A stretch of 64,000 nucleotides of DNA from Portunus trituberculatus (lineage: Eukaryota > Arthropoda > Malacostraca > Decapoda > Portunidae), in contig NC_059303.1 in NCBI RefSeq assembly GCF_017591435.1, positions 1,215,108 through 1,279,107 of the forward strand, given 5' to 3'. Position 1 is the first letter of the stretch; every line of letters begins with the position of its first letter. The position numbers and the translations under genes were made by a program. Under the pieces are notes generated by a model. That model saw only the letters and a list, made by a program, of their open reading frames with translations. It ran no database searches and was not told the DNA's origin. Positions 1 to 11,451 of the stretch are shown here, piece by piece.

Positions 1-1330
1 CATTGTCCCAGTCTATAAATCAGGTAACAAGAGAGACCCATTGAACTATAGACCAGTGTCACTTACAAGTGTGGTAGCTAAGATGTGTGAGAGGGTGGTG
101 AAGAATAGATGGACAGACTTCTTGGAGAAAATGACATACTTTGTGAGTGTCAATTTGGTTTTAGAAAAGGGCGTTCATGCACGACAAACCTGATATGTTA
201 CTATTCGAGGGTGATAGATGTAATACAGGAAAGAGATGGTTGGGCTGATGGAATATATCTGGATTTAAAAAAGGCCTTTGATAAGGTACCACACCGGAGA
301 CTGATCTGGAAACTTGAAATGGTAGGAGGAGTGCATGGCAGTTTACTAAAATGGATGGAAGACTTTTTGGTAGGAAGAGAAATGAGAACAATAATTAAGG
401 ACAGAACATCAGAATGGGGCTTGGTGGAGAGTGGAGTTCCACAGGGATCAGTGTTGGCACCAGTAATGTTTGCGGTCTACATAAATGACATGGTGGATGG
501 GGTGTCCAGTTATGTGAGCCTATTTGCAGACGATGCAAAATTGTTAAGAAAAGTGAGATGTGACAAAGATTGCGAACTACTCCAGGAAGACTTGGACAGA
601 ATATGGAAATGGAGCTGTACATGGCAAATGGAGTTCAACACGACAAAATGCAAGAAAATAGAGTTTGGCAAGAGTGAAAGAAGAATCAGGAGTATGTACA
701 AGATAGGAAATGAAGACATAAAACCAGTCATGAAGAAAAGACCTTGGGGTGACAATTACCAATGACCTATCGCCAGAGAGACATATAAACAAAATAATTG
801 GAGAAGTATTGAACTTATTGAGGAACATAAGAGTGGCGTTCGTATATTTAGATGAAGAAATGATGAAGAAAATAATTACTGCAATGATAAGACCGAGGCT
901 TGAATATGCAACAATACAGTGGGCTCAACTTAAAGAAACACATAAGGAAACTAGAGAAAGTACAGAGGGCTGCAACAAAATGGTGCCTGACTTAAGAGAT
1001 TTGACTTATGAAGACAGACTGAAAAGAATGCAACTTCCGACCCTGGAAAACAGAAGAGAAAGGGGAGACCTGATAGCAATATACAGAGTGATGATTGGCA
1101 TGGAAAAATGGATAGGGAAGATCTGTGTATGTGGAATGAAAGAATGTCGAGAGGGCATGGGAAAAACTAAAATGGCCACTTATAGGAGAGATGTGAAAAA
1201 TATAGCTTCCTCATAGAAGGGTGGAAGCATGGAATAGTTTAGACGTGGAAGTGGTCAACGCAAGGAATATTCATGATTTTAAGAAAAGCTGGACATTAAT
1301 AGATATGGAGACGGGACAACACGAGCATAG
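1..1330 (+). pseudogene. Alpha ORF2 (reverse transcriptase, C-terminal part), copy A
   Basis: Reverse transcriptase of a LINE, which would copy the element RNA at a nicked target. Visible motifs in order: NYRPVSLTS, QFGFRKGRSC, motif A YLDLKKAFDKVPH, motif B SGVPQGSVLAP, motif C FADDAKL, then the C-terminal helix region RPRLEYATIQW and LRDLTYEDRLKRM. The run 109-765 is open through the MEDFLVGRE junction because the T-run has five Ts; every other alpha copy reaching this point has four and shifts frame. Further frameshifts near 140, 740, 930 and 1200 break the frame. FADD is intact. Confidence 0.88.
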
Positions 1331-1374
1331 CTCTTTTCCGTATGTTACAATTAGGTAAATACAATTAGGTAAAT

Positions 1375-1396
1375 ACACACACACACACACACACAC
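1375..1396. repeat. (AC)n microsatellite at A/B junction
   Basis: Perfect AC dinucleotide run of 22 bp between the 3' tail of copy A and the 5' end of copy B. Confidence 0.97.
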
Positions 1397-1609
1397 GTCG
1401 ATGGCGGAGGTGGTCGCTGAGCTCCAGAGCAATCATCTATAATTCTACAGTTACCTAAGAGTAACCAAGGTGGGAAAGGAGCTGGTAATGTTTGTCCGTC
1501 TCCATATAGTCATGTTAACTGTTGATTAGCAAAATAATGTCCAGTGAAGGTAAATATAAACTGTAGCCTGCGTTTGAGCCATCAGCTGGTTTGTTTACGT
1601 CTGCGCAAC

Positions 1610-2533
1610 ATGGCGGCCGTGAACTGAAAGAGGAATCAGACTTCACAGGGTTTCAAGGAATAATGGAAAAGAGCGCTTATGTGAAGAAAATTCTGGAGTT
1701 AGAAGGTAAAATTGAAAACTGTTTGAAAAGTATGAGGGCCTGGAAACGAGTTATGACAATGTAAAGAGAGACTGTGCTGATATGAAGAAGGAAAATGCAG
1801 CACTGAAAGAGGAAGTTAAGCTAATTAAAGTGAATTGCGAAAATGTGGAGAATCTCTAGGAAAAGTGATGGAGAAGCAGGCTGAATGGAAAAAGTCAGGA
1901 AGTGGAAAGAAAGGAGGTAAATTACAAAGTTGCAAGTCTGGAAAAGGAAATCAAAGAGTCAGGGAGAAAACTTTGGGCCTTGCTGAAATTATAGATCAAC
2001 AGATCATAGAAGAGAAGATAGCTGAGAAAGTGGTGAAGGTTATTAAGTCAAATGAGACATTGGTGAGGGAAACTGTAGACAAAAAGAGATGTGTGGTGAT
2101 ATTTGGTGTGGAGGAGGATAAGACACCGAGTAAAATGGAGAGAGAGAAAACATAAAAAGGTGATAAATAATATCATTAATGTGGTGCAAGAGGAGGAAAA
2201 GACCTAGTACAAGAAATAGAGGACTTCCATAGAATTGGAAAGTTCACAAGAGAAGGTATGAGGCCAATAAGAATCAAACTTAAGTCACAAAAGGATGTAG
2301 ATGAATTGGTGGAGAAGTCATGGAGGCTAGCCCAGCAGGAAACAACAAGGAAGATTTGGTTGAGAAGAGATCTCGGTGAAAAGGAAAGAGAAATGTTAAA
2401 TGAGTTGAGAAAGGAGGCTTTGAAAAAATGAAGAGAGGACAGAAGAGAGAAGAAAGAGTTTTTCTGGAGAATCTTGGATATGAGACTGAGGAAGTGGTTC
2501 ATAACCCAGAAAAGTACAGCAAGAAAGGACTAA
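1610..2533 (+). pseudogene. Alpha ORF1 (coiled coil, RRM-like, CTD), copy B
   Basis: Broken ORF1. The start follows the ORF1 ATG used in copies F and I (AACATGGCGG context). The second half contains a KKRCVVIFGVEED strand, then RPIRIKLKSQKDVDELVEKSW and an IWLRRDLGEKEREML region, the layout of an L1-ORF1p-type RRM plus C-terminal domain; the first half is Leu/Lys/Glu-rich coiled coil. Such proteins bind element RNA as trimers and act as chaperones. Copy B has a stop a few codons after the ATG caused by a lost C, and further indels near 1720, 2145 and 2205. Confidence 0.8.
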
Positions 2534-5360
2534 AGAAACTTACATATGAGCGAAATGTAATGTATTCCAACATAAATGGAGTGATATCGGGATTTTAGAA
2601 CTCAACGATTACTTGAGGGACAAGAACCCAGATATTGTGGGTCTTACTGAAACAAAACTGAGAGAGGGAGAAGACCTGATGATGGTTGGAGAAGGAAATA
2701 TAACGTTTGGAAAAGAAATAGAGTAGGTAAGATGGGAGGAGGAGTGATGTTGCTGGTTAAAAAGATATAAAGGTGGATCAAGTGAAAAAGGTATGGGAAA
2801 GGCAGAAGTGCTAAAGATCAGAGCAGAAACTAATGAAGGAAAAAGAGGCACTACATAGTGGTGTACGTACCACCTAAGACAAATGCATGGTCAGTACAGG
2901 AATATGAAGAAATGATAAGTGATACAGGAACATGTCTGGAAGAAATGTTGGGTGGCTGTGAACGAACTATAATGATGGGAGATTTTAATTGTAAAGAGGT
3001 GTGTTGGGAGGACTGGTCAATGGAAGGATCAGAGACAACATGGGAAATACACTATTGACACTGGCAATGGAAAATGTGTTAACTCAGTGGGTCAAAGAAG
3101 ATACTAGGTTTGGAGGAGAGGGAGCATCGTCAAGACTGGACTTGGTCTTTAGTACAGAGCCAATGGTCATTGAGGAGATGAGGGTGGAGTGCCCTTTAGC
3201 AAAGAGTGATCATGCAGTTTTGGAGTTCAAGGTGATAGATGAAGAGAAATCTAGAAGAAATGAAGAATATAAAGTGGGAAGATGGAATTATGCCAAGACA
3301 GATTTTGGAAACCTAAAGAAATTCTTTCAAGAGACAAATTGGATGAAATTCAAGAGTGCTAAGGAGCAAATGAAAAGTGGAAGGAATTTATAAAAATATA
3401 CAAAGAAGGTGAGAAAAATTTGTACCAATAAGACAACATAGAGAAGTTGGAAAGCAGGACTGGTTTAACGATAGATGTGAAAAGGCTAGAACAAGAAAAG
3501 AGGATGCATGGAAGAGGTGGAGAAGGAAAAGACGGATTAAGCAGTGGGAAAGTTACAAAAGAGCAAGAAATGAATATGTGTTGATTAGAAGAGAAGAAAG
3601 AAAGAAACAAGAAAAGGATATAATTGATAAATGTAAAGACCAACCAAGGCTTTTTACAGACATGTGAACAACAACATCAAAAATAGAGAAAGTATTGAAA
3701 GTTTAGAAGTAAATGGAGTATGCAGTGAAGATCCCAGGAAATGGCAGAGGCTATGAATGGATGCTTTCGGAAGGTATTCACAAAGGAGACTGCTTTTGAC
3801 AAACCACTGGTAATGGAACAGAAAGGGATTATGAAGGAGTTTCAAGTAACTGTGGAGGAGATCAAGAACATGATGGGGAGTTTAGAAGTGAGAAAAGCTG
3901 TGGGACCTGATGGGGTATCAGGATGGATTTTAAGAGAATGCAGGAGCAACTGGCAGAAAAAGTTTGTGAAGTAATTGATGCCTCATTAAGGGAAGGTGTA
4001 GTGCCCCAAGACTGGAAAAGAGCTAACATTGTCCCAATCTATAAATCAGGTAACAAGAGAGACCCATTGAACTATAGACCAGTGTCACTTACAAGTGTGG
4101 TAGCTAAGATGTGTGAGAGGGTGGTGAAGAATAGATGGACAGACTTCTTGGAGAAAATGACATACTTTGTGAGTGTCAATTTGGTTTTAGAAAAGGGCGT
4201 TCATGCACGACAAACCTGATATGTTACTATTCGAGGGTGATAGATGTAATACAGGAAAGAGATGGTTGGGCTGATGGAATATATCTGGATTTAAAAAAGG
4301 CCTTTGATAAGGTACCACACCAGAGACTGATCTGGAAACTTGAAATGGTAGGAGGAGTGCATGGCAGTTTACTAAAATGGATGGAAGACTTTTGGTAGGA
4401 AGAGAAATGAGAACAATAATTAAGGACAGACCATCAGAATGGGGATTGGTGGAGAGTGGAGTTCCACAGGGATCAGTGTTGGCACCAGTAATGTTCGCAG
4501 TCTACATAAATGACATGGTGGATGGGGTGTCCAGTTATGTGAGCCTATTTGCAGACGATGCAAAATTGTTAAGAAAAGTGAGATGTGACAAAGATTGCGA
4601 ACTACTCCAGGAAGACTTGGACAGAATATGGAAATGGAGCTGTACATGGCAAATGGAGTTCAACACGACAAAATGCAAGAAAATAGAGTTTGGCAAGAGT
4701 GAAAGAAGAATCAGGAGTATGTACAAGATAGGAAATGAAGACATAAAACCAGTCATGAAGAAAAGACCTTGGGGTGACAATTACCAATGACCTATCGCCA
4801 GAGAGACATATAAACAAAATAATTGGAGAAGTATTGAACTTATTGAGGAACATAAGAGTGGCGTTCGTATATTTAGATGAAGAAATGATGAAGAAAATAA
4901 TTACTGCAATGATAAGACCGAGGCTTGAATATGCAACAATACAGTGGGCTCCGAACTTAAAGAAACACATAAGGAAACTAGAGAAAGTACAGAGGGCTGC
5001 AACAAAATGGTGCCTGACTTAAGAGATTTGACTTATGAAGACAGACTGAAAAGAATGCAACTTCCGACCCTGGAAAACAGAAGAGAAAGGGGAGACCTGA
5101 TAGCAATATACAGAGTGATGATTGGCATGGAAAAATGGATAGGGAAGATCTGTGTATGTGGAATGAAAGAATGTCGAGAGGGCATGGGAAAAACTAAAAT
5201 GGCCACTTATAGGAGAGATGTGAAAAAATATAGCTTCCCTCATAGAAGGGTGGAAGCATGGAATAGTTTAGACGTGGAAGTGGTCAACGCAAGGAATATT
5301 CATGATTTTAAGAAAAAGCTGGACATTAATAGATATGGAGACGGGACAACACGAGCATAG
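2428..5360 (+). pseudogene. Alpha ORF2 (APE endonuclease plus reverse transcriptase), copy B
   Basis: Broken ORF2. Endonuclease motifs are SNINGVISG (near 2565), TETKL (near 2650), GDFNCKEVCWED (2978-3013), RLDLVFS (near 3135) and the catalytic SDHAVLEF (near 3208). Reverse transcriptase motifs are GPDGVSGWIL (near 3902), WKRANIVPIYKSG, YLDLKKAFDKVPH (near 4283), SGVPQGSVLAP and FADDAKL (near 4548). The C-terminus ends RYGDGTTRA at 5360. Frameshifts sit at 2420-2460, 3040, 3365, 3940, 4155, 4390, 4760 and 5005. All catalytic residues I can see are kept, so the loss is by indel rather than by substitution. Confidence 0.88.
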
Positions 5361-5403
5361 CTCTTTTCCCGTATGTTACAATTAGGTAAATACAATTAGG
5401 TAA

Positions 5404-5405
<2 letters not shown>

Positions 5406-5436
<31 letters not shown>
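5406..5436. repeat. (AC)n at B/C junction
   Basis: AC run of about 31 bp joining alpha copy B to the different LINE family beta (copy C). Confidence 0.97.
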
Positions 5437-5437
<1 letters not shown>

Positions 5438-5648
5438 CGTCCCCGTCGCTGAGAGAGGACGGCTCGCTCCGCCGCGGACGGAAGAAGGAAAATACCTATG
5501 GTGTTACAGGGCCCGCGTAACTCTAAGTTAGTGTCCTGTTAATGTCCTACTGTCTCTTAGTGTTGAAAGTGAAGGATATGGAGAGTGATCCCTGAGAGGA
5601 GAGCGTGGGCGGTGATTGTTCTGGCCGTAATCAGCTGACGATAACAAA

Positions 5649-6551
5649 ATGGCGTCTAGGCAAACAAGAGACTTTGAAGGTTTTATTACTACGCCAAAAG
5701 GACTGGAGAAACTTGATATGGATGCAAGAATCCAGGCACTGGAAAGTAAGTTCCTAAACATTTTGTCCATAGAAGAAAAACTGGATAGAGTTCTAGCCGA
5801 GAATGATTCGTTCAAAAAAGAGATCTATTTGTTAACGTTAGCGAATAAAGAGCTATTGAAGGAAAAAGTAGAGATGGAGAAAGAAAACCAACAACTAAGG
5901 AAACAATGTGAAGAGATGAAGGCTAAACTCATGGAAATGGAGATAAAAATATCCGAAGGGGACTTGAGGAAGGAGGAATGCCTTAATCTAATTGATACCA
6001 GGATGAAAGAAGTGAACCATGAACATCAGGAGGTACAAAGGTCATTTAGGGAGATAGTAAAAAAGCAGGAAGAGGAAAATAAAGGGATTACGCAGAGGGA
6101 AATGGTAAAGGCACTAAAGGAAAATGAGTATGTGGTGAGAGATATTGCTGAAAAGAAAAAATGTGTGATCATAATAGGATTGCAGGAGGAAACTAACAGG
6201 AACTGGCAGGACAGGAGGGATAAGGAAAATGACAGGATTAAGTCTTTACTGAACAAGATCTCTGTGGAAGAAGAGGACCTATATGCTGAGGTAGAAGAAA
6301 GTGTGAGATTGGGAGCTTTTGAGGAAGGCAAGAATAGACCATTAAAATTGAAATTAAAGTCTCAGGTGGCAGCGGAGGCCTTGTTGAGGAGGGCTTGGAA
6401 ACTTAAGGACTCTGAGGAAACCAAAACAATTTACATAAGAAGAAATATGTCACAAGATGAGCGAATGAAAATGAAGGAGCTTGTAACTGAAGTGAAGGAG
6501 AGGAATGACGAAAGAACAGAGGAGGAAAAGACCAAGTTTTTTGGAGGATGA
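5649..6551 (+). CDS. Beta ORF1 protein (coiled coil, RRM-like, CTD), 300 aa
   Basis: The best-preserved LINE ORF1 in the window, open for 300 codons. The start is the first ATG after the GC-rich leader (AAAATGGCG context). Residues about 20-150 are heptad-rich coiled coil (Leu, Glu, Lys). Residues about 170-250 look like an RRM (KKCVIIIGLQEE strand, VRLGAF, RPLKLKLKSQ). Residues about 255-295 resemble the C-terminal domain (IYIRRNMSQDERMKM). The role is inferred as a trimeric RNA-binding chaperone of the element RNP. No CCHC knuckle is present. ORF2 starts inside its 3' end in another frame. The alternative of a host gene is unlikely because the neighbouring ORF2 is diagnostic. Confidence 0.75.
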   Translation: MASRQTRDFEGFITTPKGLEKLDMDARIQALESKFLNILSIEEKLDRVLAENDSFKKEIYLLTLANKELLKEKVEMEKENQQLRKQCEEMKAKLMEMEIKISEGDLRKEECLNLIDTRMKEVNHEHQEVQRSFREIVKKQEEENKGITQREMVKALKENEYVVRDIAEKKKCVIIIGLQEETNRNWQDRRDKENDRIKSLLNKISVEEEDLYAEVEESVRLGAFEEGKNRPLKLKLKSQVAAEALLRRAWKLKDSEETKTIYIRRNMSQDERMKMKELVTEVKERNDERTEEEKTKFFGG

Positions 6552-9393
6552 GAAATGGGAGGCTAAAGAAGTGGTGGATAAAACAGACGGAATAGGCATT
6601 ACATGGAAGAATGAGACTAGGAATGGAATAAAAGTGACTTACACGAACATAGATGGATTTCTGTCTAAGAGGCTAGAATGTATGGATTACCTAAGAAATA
6701 ACGAACCGGACATAATGTGTGTAGTGGAAACAAAGCTAAGGCCCGAAATAAAGCTAGACTGGTTTGTTGTAAAACACTACAAAGTATGGAGAAATGATAG
6801 AAAAATAAAGGAGGTGGTGGTATAATGGTTCTTACTAAGGAAGATCTGATAGTGAAGGAGGTGAACTATAGTAAGAGAAATGAGGAAGTGATAAGTATGC
6901 TTATAACAGATGGCAAGAGGGACATTAATATTATAACAGTATACATACCACCCAGAACCAGTGCTTGGGAATATGAACAGTACCAAATGGTGATGAGAAA
7001 TACTCTAGACAGAATGAAGCAAGAACTCATCAGAAAGGATAGAGTGATGATAGTTGGAGACTTTAATTGCAAAGAAATAGTGTGGGAAGACTACGAAGTG
7101 GTGAATGGTGGTGAGTGGGCAGAAGAATTGTTAAAGGTAGCAACAAATAACTTGATGACACAGTGGGTGAGATCACCAACAAGGTGCAGGGGACAAGATG
7201 TTGCAGCAAGGTTGGATTTGGTATTTACCAGGGAATCTCTAAAAGAGGAAATTGAACATGAATGTCCCTTGGGGAAAAGCGATCATGATGTCCTAAGCTT
7301 TGAGCTGGATACAGAATTAAGCACGAATAAGATTGTGGAACGCAGGGAGGAAAAATTAAATTATACTAGGGCAAATTATAACCATATAAGGGAGTTCTTT
7401 AATGAAATTGACTGGTCCGTGGTATACCAGGAAAGGGATATGCAATTGAAATACGATAAATTTATGGATTTGTATAACTCTGCTGTGAAAAGTTTGTGCC
7501 ATATCACAGAAAGAGGACTTTAAATAATAAACAGTGGTTTAATAGAAATTGTGAAGAAGCAAAAAGAACAAAGAAAAGGCATGGAAGAAACTTAAGAAAA
7601 CAGTGATGTATTATCAAGGGAAGTCTACAAAACAGCAAGGAATAGATATGTTGAAGTAAGGAGAACAGCACAGAAGGAATATGAACAGAGGGTGGTGGAA
7701 AACTGTGATAGTGACCCAAAATGTTTTACAAATTCATAAATGGAAAACTAAATAAAAGGGAGGCAATAGAAAAGGTAAAAACGGGAAGAAGTATATGAAG
7801 ATGCTGGAGATATAGCTGAAATTTTGAACGACAACTTTTGCAAAGTGTTTACAAAGGAGGAGCATTTTATGGGAGGAAGGCCTACGGAAATAAAGCAAAT
7901 GCAGGACATCATGGTTACTAAGGAAGATGTAAGGAAAATTATAAGCAATCTGGATATTAATAAATCAATGGGGCCTGATGGCATATCTGGGAGGTTGCTA
8001 AATGAATGTAAGGATCAATTGTTGAACCCTGTATTTGATATTGTGGAAACCTCCATACGAACAGGATTAGTCCCGAAAGAGTGGAAAAGAGCTGACATTG
8101 TGCCTATATATAAGAATGGTAGTAGAATGGAACCGCTAAATTATAGACCAGTATCGTTGACTAGTATATTGTGCAAGGTATGTGAAGAAGTAATTAAAGC
8201 TAAGTGGAGTGAGTATCTAGAAAGTGAAAACATTCTGAGTGAAAGGCAGTTTGGTTTCAGAAAAGGAAGATCGTGTATCCAATTTATTATGTTTTTATTC
8301 AAGAGTGACTGACATACTACAACATAGAGAGGGATGGGTGGATGCTATCTACCTGGACTTGAGAAAGGCCTTTGATAAAGTACCACACAATAGACTGATG
8401 TGGAAACTAAAGATGATTGGAGGAGTAAATGATAAACTAGCAAAATGGATGGAAAATTACTTAATGGGAAGAGAAATGAGAACAGTGGTGAGAGGAAGGA
8501 AGTCCGAGTGGAAGAAGGTAACCAGTGGAGTTCCACAAGGGTCAGTGCTGGATCCCATCATGTTTTTGATTTATGTTAATGATATGCCAGTAGGAATTGA
8601 CAGTTACATGAACATGTTTGCGGACGATACTAAAATTATGAGGAGAGTAAAGAATGTGGAAGATTGTAACAAGTTACAGGAAGATCTTGATAAAATATAT
8701 GAGTGGAGTAAGGAGTGGCAGATGGAATTTAATATAGACAAGACCCATGTTATGAAAATGGGAAGAAGTAGATACAGACCAAACAGGGATTACAGGCTGG
8801 GTGATGAGAAAATTAAAGAGACCAATGAGGAGAAAGACTTAGGAGTAACTGCAAAACACTTTGTCACCGGAGAAACACATTAACAAGATTTTTGGAAAAC
8901 ATACAACATGCTTCAAAATATTGGCCTTGCATTCCACTACCTAGATGAAGGAATGATGAAGAAGATATTATGTACCTTAATAAGACCCCAGTTAGAATAT
9001 GCAGCATGTGTCTGGTCACCGCATATGAAGAAAAATGTGAAGAAGGTGGAAAGGGTACAGAGGCTGGCAACAAGGATGGTACCAGGACTCAGGGAGTTAG
9101 ACTATGAGGAAAGACTGAGGAAGCTGGGGCTGACCACATTAGAAGAGAGAAGAACAAGAGGAGACATGATAACTATGTATAAATTGGTGAACAAGATTGA
9201 CATACTGGACAGAGAGTTGATAAAGGTGACCACAAGTAATCATCTCCGAGGACATGGAAAAAAGCTAATAAAGGACATCTGTCTAAATGACGTGAGAAAA
9301 TACAGTTTCCCGCATCGTAGCATTGATAAGTGGAATAAACTGAGCAGTGATGTCGTTGACGCGGTGTGTCAATCAGATGAAAGAGAGATATGA
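6505..9393 (+). pseudogene. Beta ORF2 (APE endonuclease plus reverse transcriptase), broken
   Basis: Begins MTKEQRRKRPSFLE, overlapping the end of ORF1 by 47 bp in a different frame; the alpha ORF2 start region is similar (MKRGQKRRRKSFLE), which supports this start. Endonuclease: YTNIDGFLS (near 6640), VVETKL, VGDFNCKEIVWED (near 7050), RLDLVFTRE (near 7210), SDHDVLSF (near 7280). Reverse transcriptase: GPDGISGRLL (near 7970), WKRADIVPIYKNG, YLDLRKAFDKVPH (near 8350), SGVPQGSVLDP, FADDTKI (8620-8640, intact). C-terminal RPQLEYAACVWSP, then LGLTTLEERRTRGD. Frameshifts lie near 6800, 7520, 7725, 8270 and 8870, and the last codons are altered near 9380. Confidence 0.85.
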
Positions 9394-9463
9394 CAGGAAT
9401 GGACAAGGAGACAGGACACAGAGAGCTTAGCTCGGCCCTGTAATACACAAATAGGTAAATAGG

Positions 9464-10190
9464 GCAGTAAAATCGGAAAATCCAGAAGTAGATTGTTCTA
9501 GAGAAGGAAAAATTAATTAATTAAAACAAGGTCACTGTGTTACGATGTTGTGTTGAGGACTTACTCCTTGAAATGCACTGCAAAGAAGACGAACCAGCTG
9601 TTGAGAAACCTGTTAAAACTTTTTTGAAACCTTGTGATATCCCAATCTTAGAGTTAAACTAGATAAGAGTAGAGGGCGCGAAATATCTCACCGTGTTTCT
9701 TTCTCGGATTGAAAGTTGTTCATTAGATGCCAAGGAGAGACATAAATTAGTTCTGATGCATGTTGAGACACCTTTGGCTCTTTTTATTATCCCTTTCAGA
9801 TTCACCAATTCAAACTCTGCATGCATAGCTTGTGTGGCCAGCAGCTAAGTGGCCAGTTGAGGGAGAGAAGAGCTAAACCGAACATTGTCATTACAGCCAC
9901 AGCAGCCAACCAAAACTCCATCACCATTTTCCAGTCTTACCCAGGCCAGAATCTGTCCTCTCACCAGAGAGGTGGAAATATGGGGAGGAAAAACTCCTAG
10001 TACCAAACATATAGTCTGAGACAGGTGTAGGGTAGGGGTTTCACTCATTGTTGAGGTCAATTTGACACTCCATAGGTAAACCCAGGTTGTGTTGGGAGTA
10101 GGTGCACAAGGTTGGGTGACATTAGGTAGGTTTGTTGGTTAATGTGATACCGTGTTGTGCACGTGTGCTGTGGGGTGCCGTAACGTACCA
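9464..10190. other. Intergenic AT-rich DNA, no gene recognised
   Basis: No LINE, TIR or coding similarity recognised in either strand; a 71-codon minus-strand open frame at 9845-10060 has no family features. Confidence 0.5.
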
Positions 10191-11451
10191 GGGGTGGAAT
10201 TCACAAAACTTTAACAACACGCTACTGATGTGCAAGCGTACATCCTACCGAAAATGGTATCCACAAACGCATTGTATGTCGGTGGGATGTTGTTGCTAAC
10301 TAACTACATGCATCACTAATAACTACACCTCCCGATGTGTAGTAAAGGGATCACTATCCCATATGTAAATATTTAAGTGCATAAAGCAACCTATTTTTAA
10401 CCTCATCCCAGCTTTACCTCACAAAAAAACATGATTAAAACATATTAAAATCTTGCATGCAACAGTGAAAATAAACATCAAGATAACTACAAAATTTCAA
10501 ACTTACCCGCACTGCCAGCCCGCCAATCAGCGAGTTGCATGGACAGCAAGCAGCAGCCACCCTCATCACAATATTTGTGAACTTCCTGTTACTCTAGTAA
10601 CTGCTACTATGGAATAAAACATTCAACCATAAACCATAGCCACTAGCTTACTACATTCTGCCACTACTTTTTTTGTCTTTCTTTTTCTTTTTCTTTTTTT
10701 TTTTGCTGTGATTTTTTTAACCTCATCCCAGCTTTACCTCACAAAAAACATGATTAAAACATATTAAAATCTTGTATGCAACAGTGAAAATAAACATCAA
10801 GATAACAGTACAAAATTTCAAACTTGCCCACACTGCCAGCCCGACAATCAGCAAGTTGCATGGACAGCAAGCAGCAGCCACCCTCATCACAATATTTGTG
10901 AACTTCCTGCTACTCTAGTAACTGCTACTATGGAATAAAACATTCAACCATAAACCATAACCACTAGCTTACTACATTCTGCCACTGCTTTTGTCATTCT
11001 TTCTTTTTTTTCTTTTTTTTTTGCTGTGATTTATGTCGTCAAGCTTGCCTGAAACCACTGCATCCCCAACTTTACATCTCTTTCACCAAGGTTAAGGTCT
11101 CAATGTTGGTGAATCATTGTTTTTGAAGTTCAGTAGGCAAAATTATAGGAAAGTTAAGAATGTTGACTGTGGTGAGTAGTAGCCGTGGGGACGTTATGCT
11201 GGATCAAAAGGTTACAAACAATATCACACTCCTCAGCAAGAGAGAATCCAAAGCTGCTTTGTGATTGGCTGCCTTTGCTCGTGACAATGAGTACTCTTGG
11301 ATTGGTTAGTGACATCCACGCCCAATAGTGACAAGTGTTCATGGATACCACTTATCTGACCTCATTGTGATGTCACTATCAGACCTATTCGTTAGACTTC
11401 GTTACTACCAACATGCTATTTACAATTTTCATGGATTCCACCCCAGCCCCA
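10191..11451. mobile_element. Putative TIR DNA transposon (non-autonomous)
   Basis: The left end reads CCAGGGGTGGAATTCACAAA (near 10190). The reverse complement of the right end reads CTGGGGTGGAATCCATGAAA (right edge near 11451). About 65 bp further in, both sides carry a GGTATCCA motif followed by a similar AAC segment, so the inverted repeats extend roughly 90 bp with decay. The interior has no recognisable transposase and holds a 320 bp tandem duplication. The superfamily is not assigned. It could instead be two unrelated fragments. Confidence 0.4.
10394..11030. repeat. Tandem duplication, two units of about 320 bp
   Basis: Unit 1 (10394-10713) and unit 2 (10714-11030) both begin TTTTTAACCTCATCCCAG and both end in a T-rich tract followed by TTGCTGTGATTT. 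They differ by few substitutions plus T-tract length. No open frame spans the unit. Confidence 0.9.

Larger units (their letters stand above)
1..1396 (+). mobile_element. LINE family alpha, copy A (3' part, cut by window edge)
   Basis: This is the 3' third of a CR1/L2-like non-LTR retrotransposon. It enters the window inside the reverse transcriptase domain and ends with two 14-bp AATTAGGTAAATAC units followed by (AC)n at 1375-1396. The sequence matches copy B from about 4028 onward, nearly base for base. Its 3' (AC)n touches the first bases of copy B with no unique DNA between them. The 5' part lies outside the window, so its full length is unknown. Confidence 0.9.
1397..5436 (+). mobile_element. 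LINE family alpha, copy B (full length)
   Basis: Full-length non-LTR retrotransposon of about 4.04 kb: GC-rich 5' UTR starting GTCGATGGCGG, ORF1, overlapping ORF2, two 14-bp tail units and (AC)n at 5406-5436. The 5' start matches those of copies F and I to within a few bases, so the element is not 5'-truncated. Both edges abut (AC)n. No target site duplication can be recognised because both flanks are AC repeats. Reading frames are broken by many one- and two-base indels. Confidence 0.92.
5437..9463 (+). mobile_element. LINE family beta, copy C (apparently full length)
   Basis: A second CR1/L2-like family of about 4.03 kb with the same plan as alpha but clearly diverged sequence. The 5' UTR is GC-rich (5437-5648), then ORF1, an overlapping ORF2, and a short tail with a single AAATAGGTAAATA unit. 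Unlike the other families it does not end in (AC)n but runs into AGGGCAGTAAAA. Its 5' end sits directly on the (AC)n of copy B. Confidence 0.88.

Noticed and set aside
161..828. Open frames on the strand opposite the LINE coding strand
   Set aside because: They recur in every copy as mirror frames of the reverse transcriptase and show no codon or domain features of their own.
1360..1375. TTAGG motifs in the LINE tail (AATTAGGTAAATAC repeated twice) as a sign of arthropod telomere targeting
   Set aside because: TTAGG is the arthropod telomere repeat, but the motif is CTAGG in gamma and delta, is spaced by 14 bp, and the tails adjoin (AC)n rather than (TTAGG)n.
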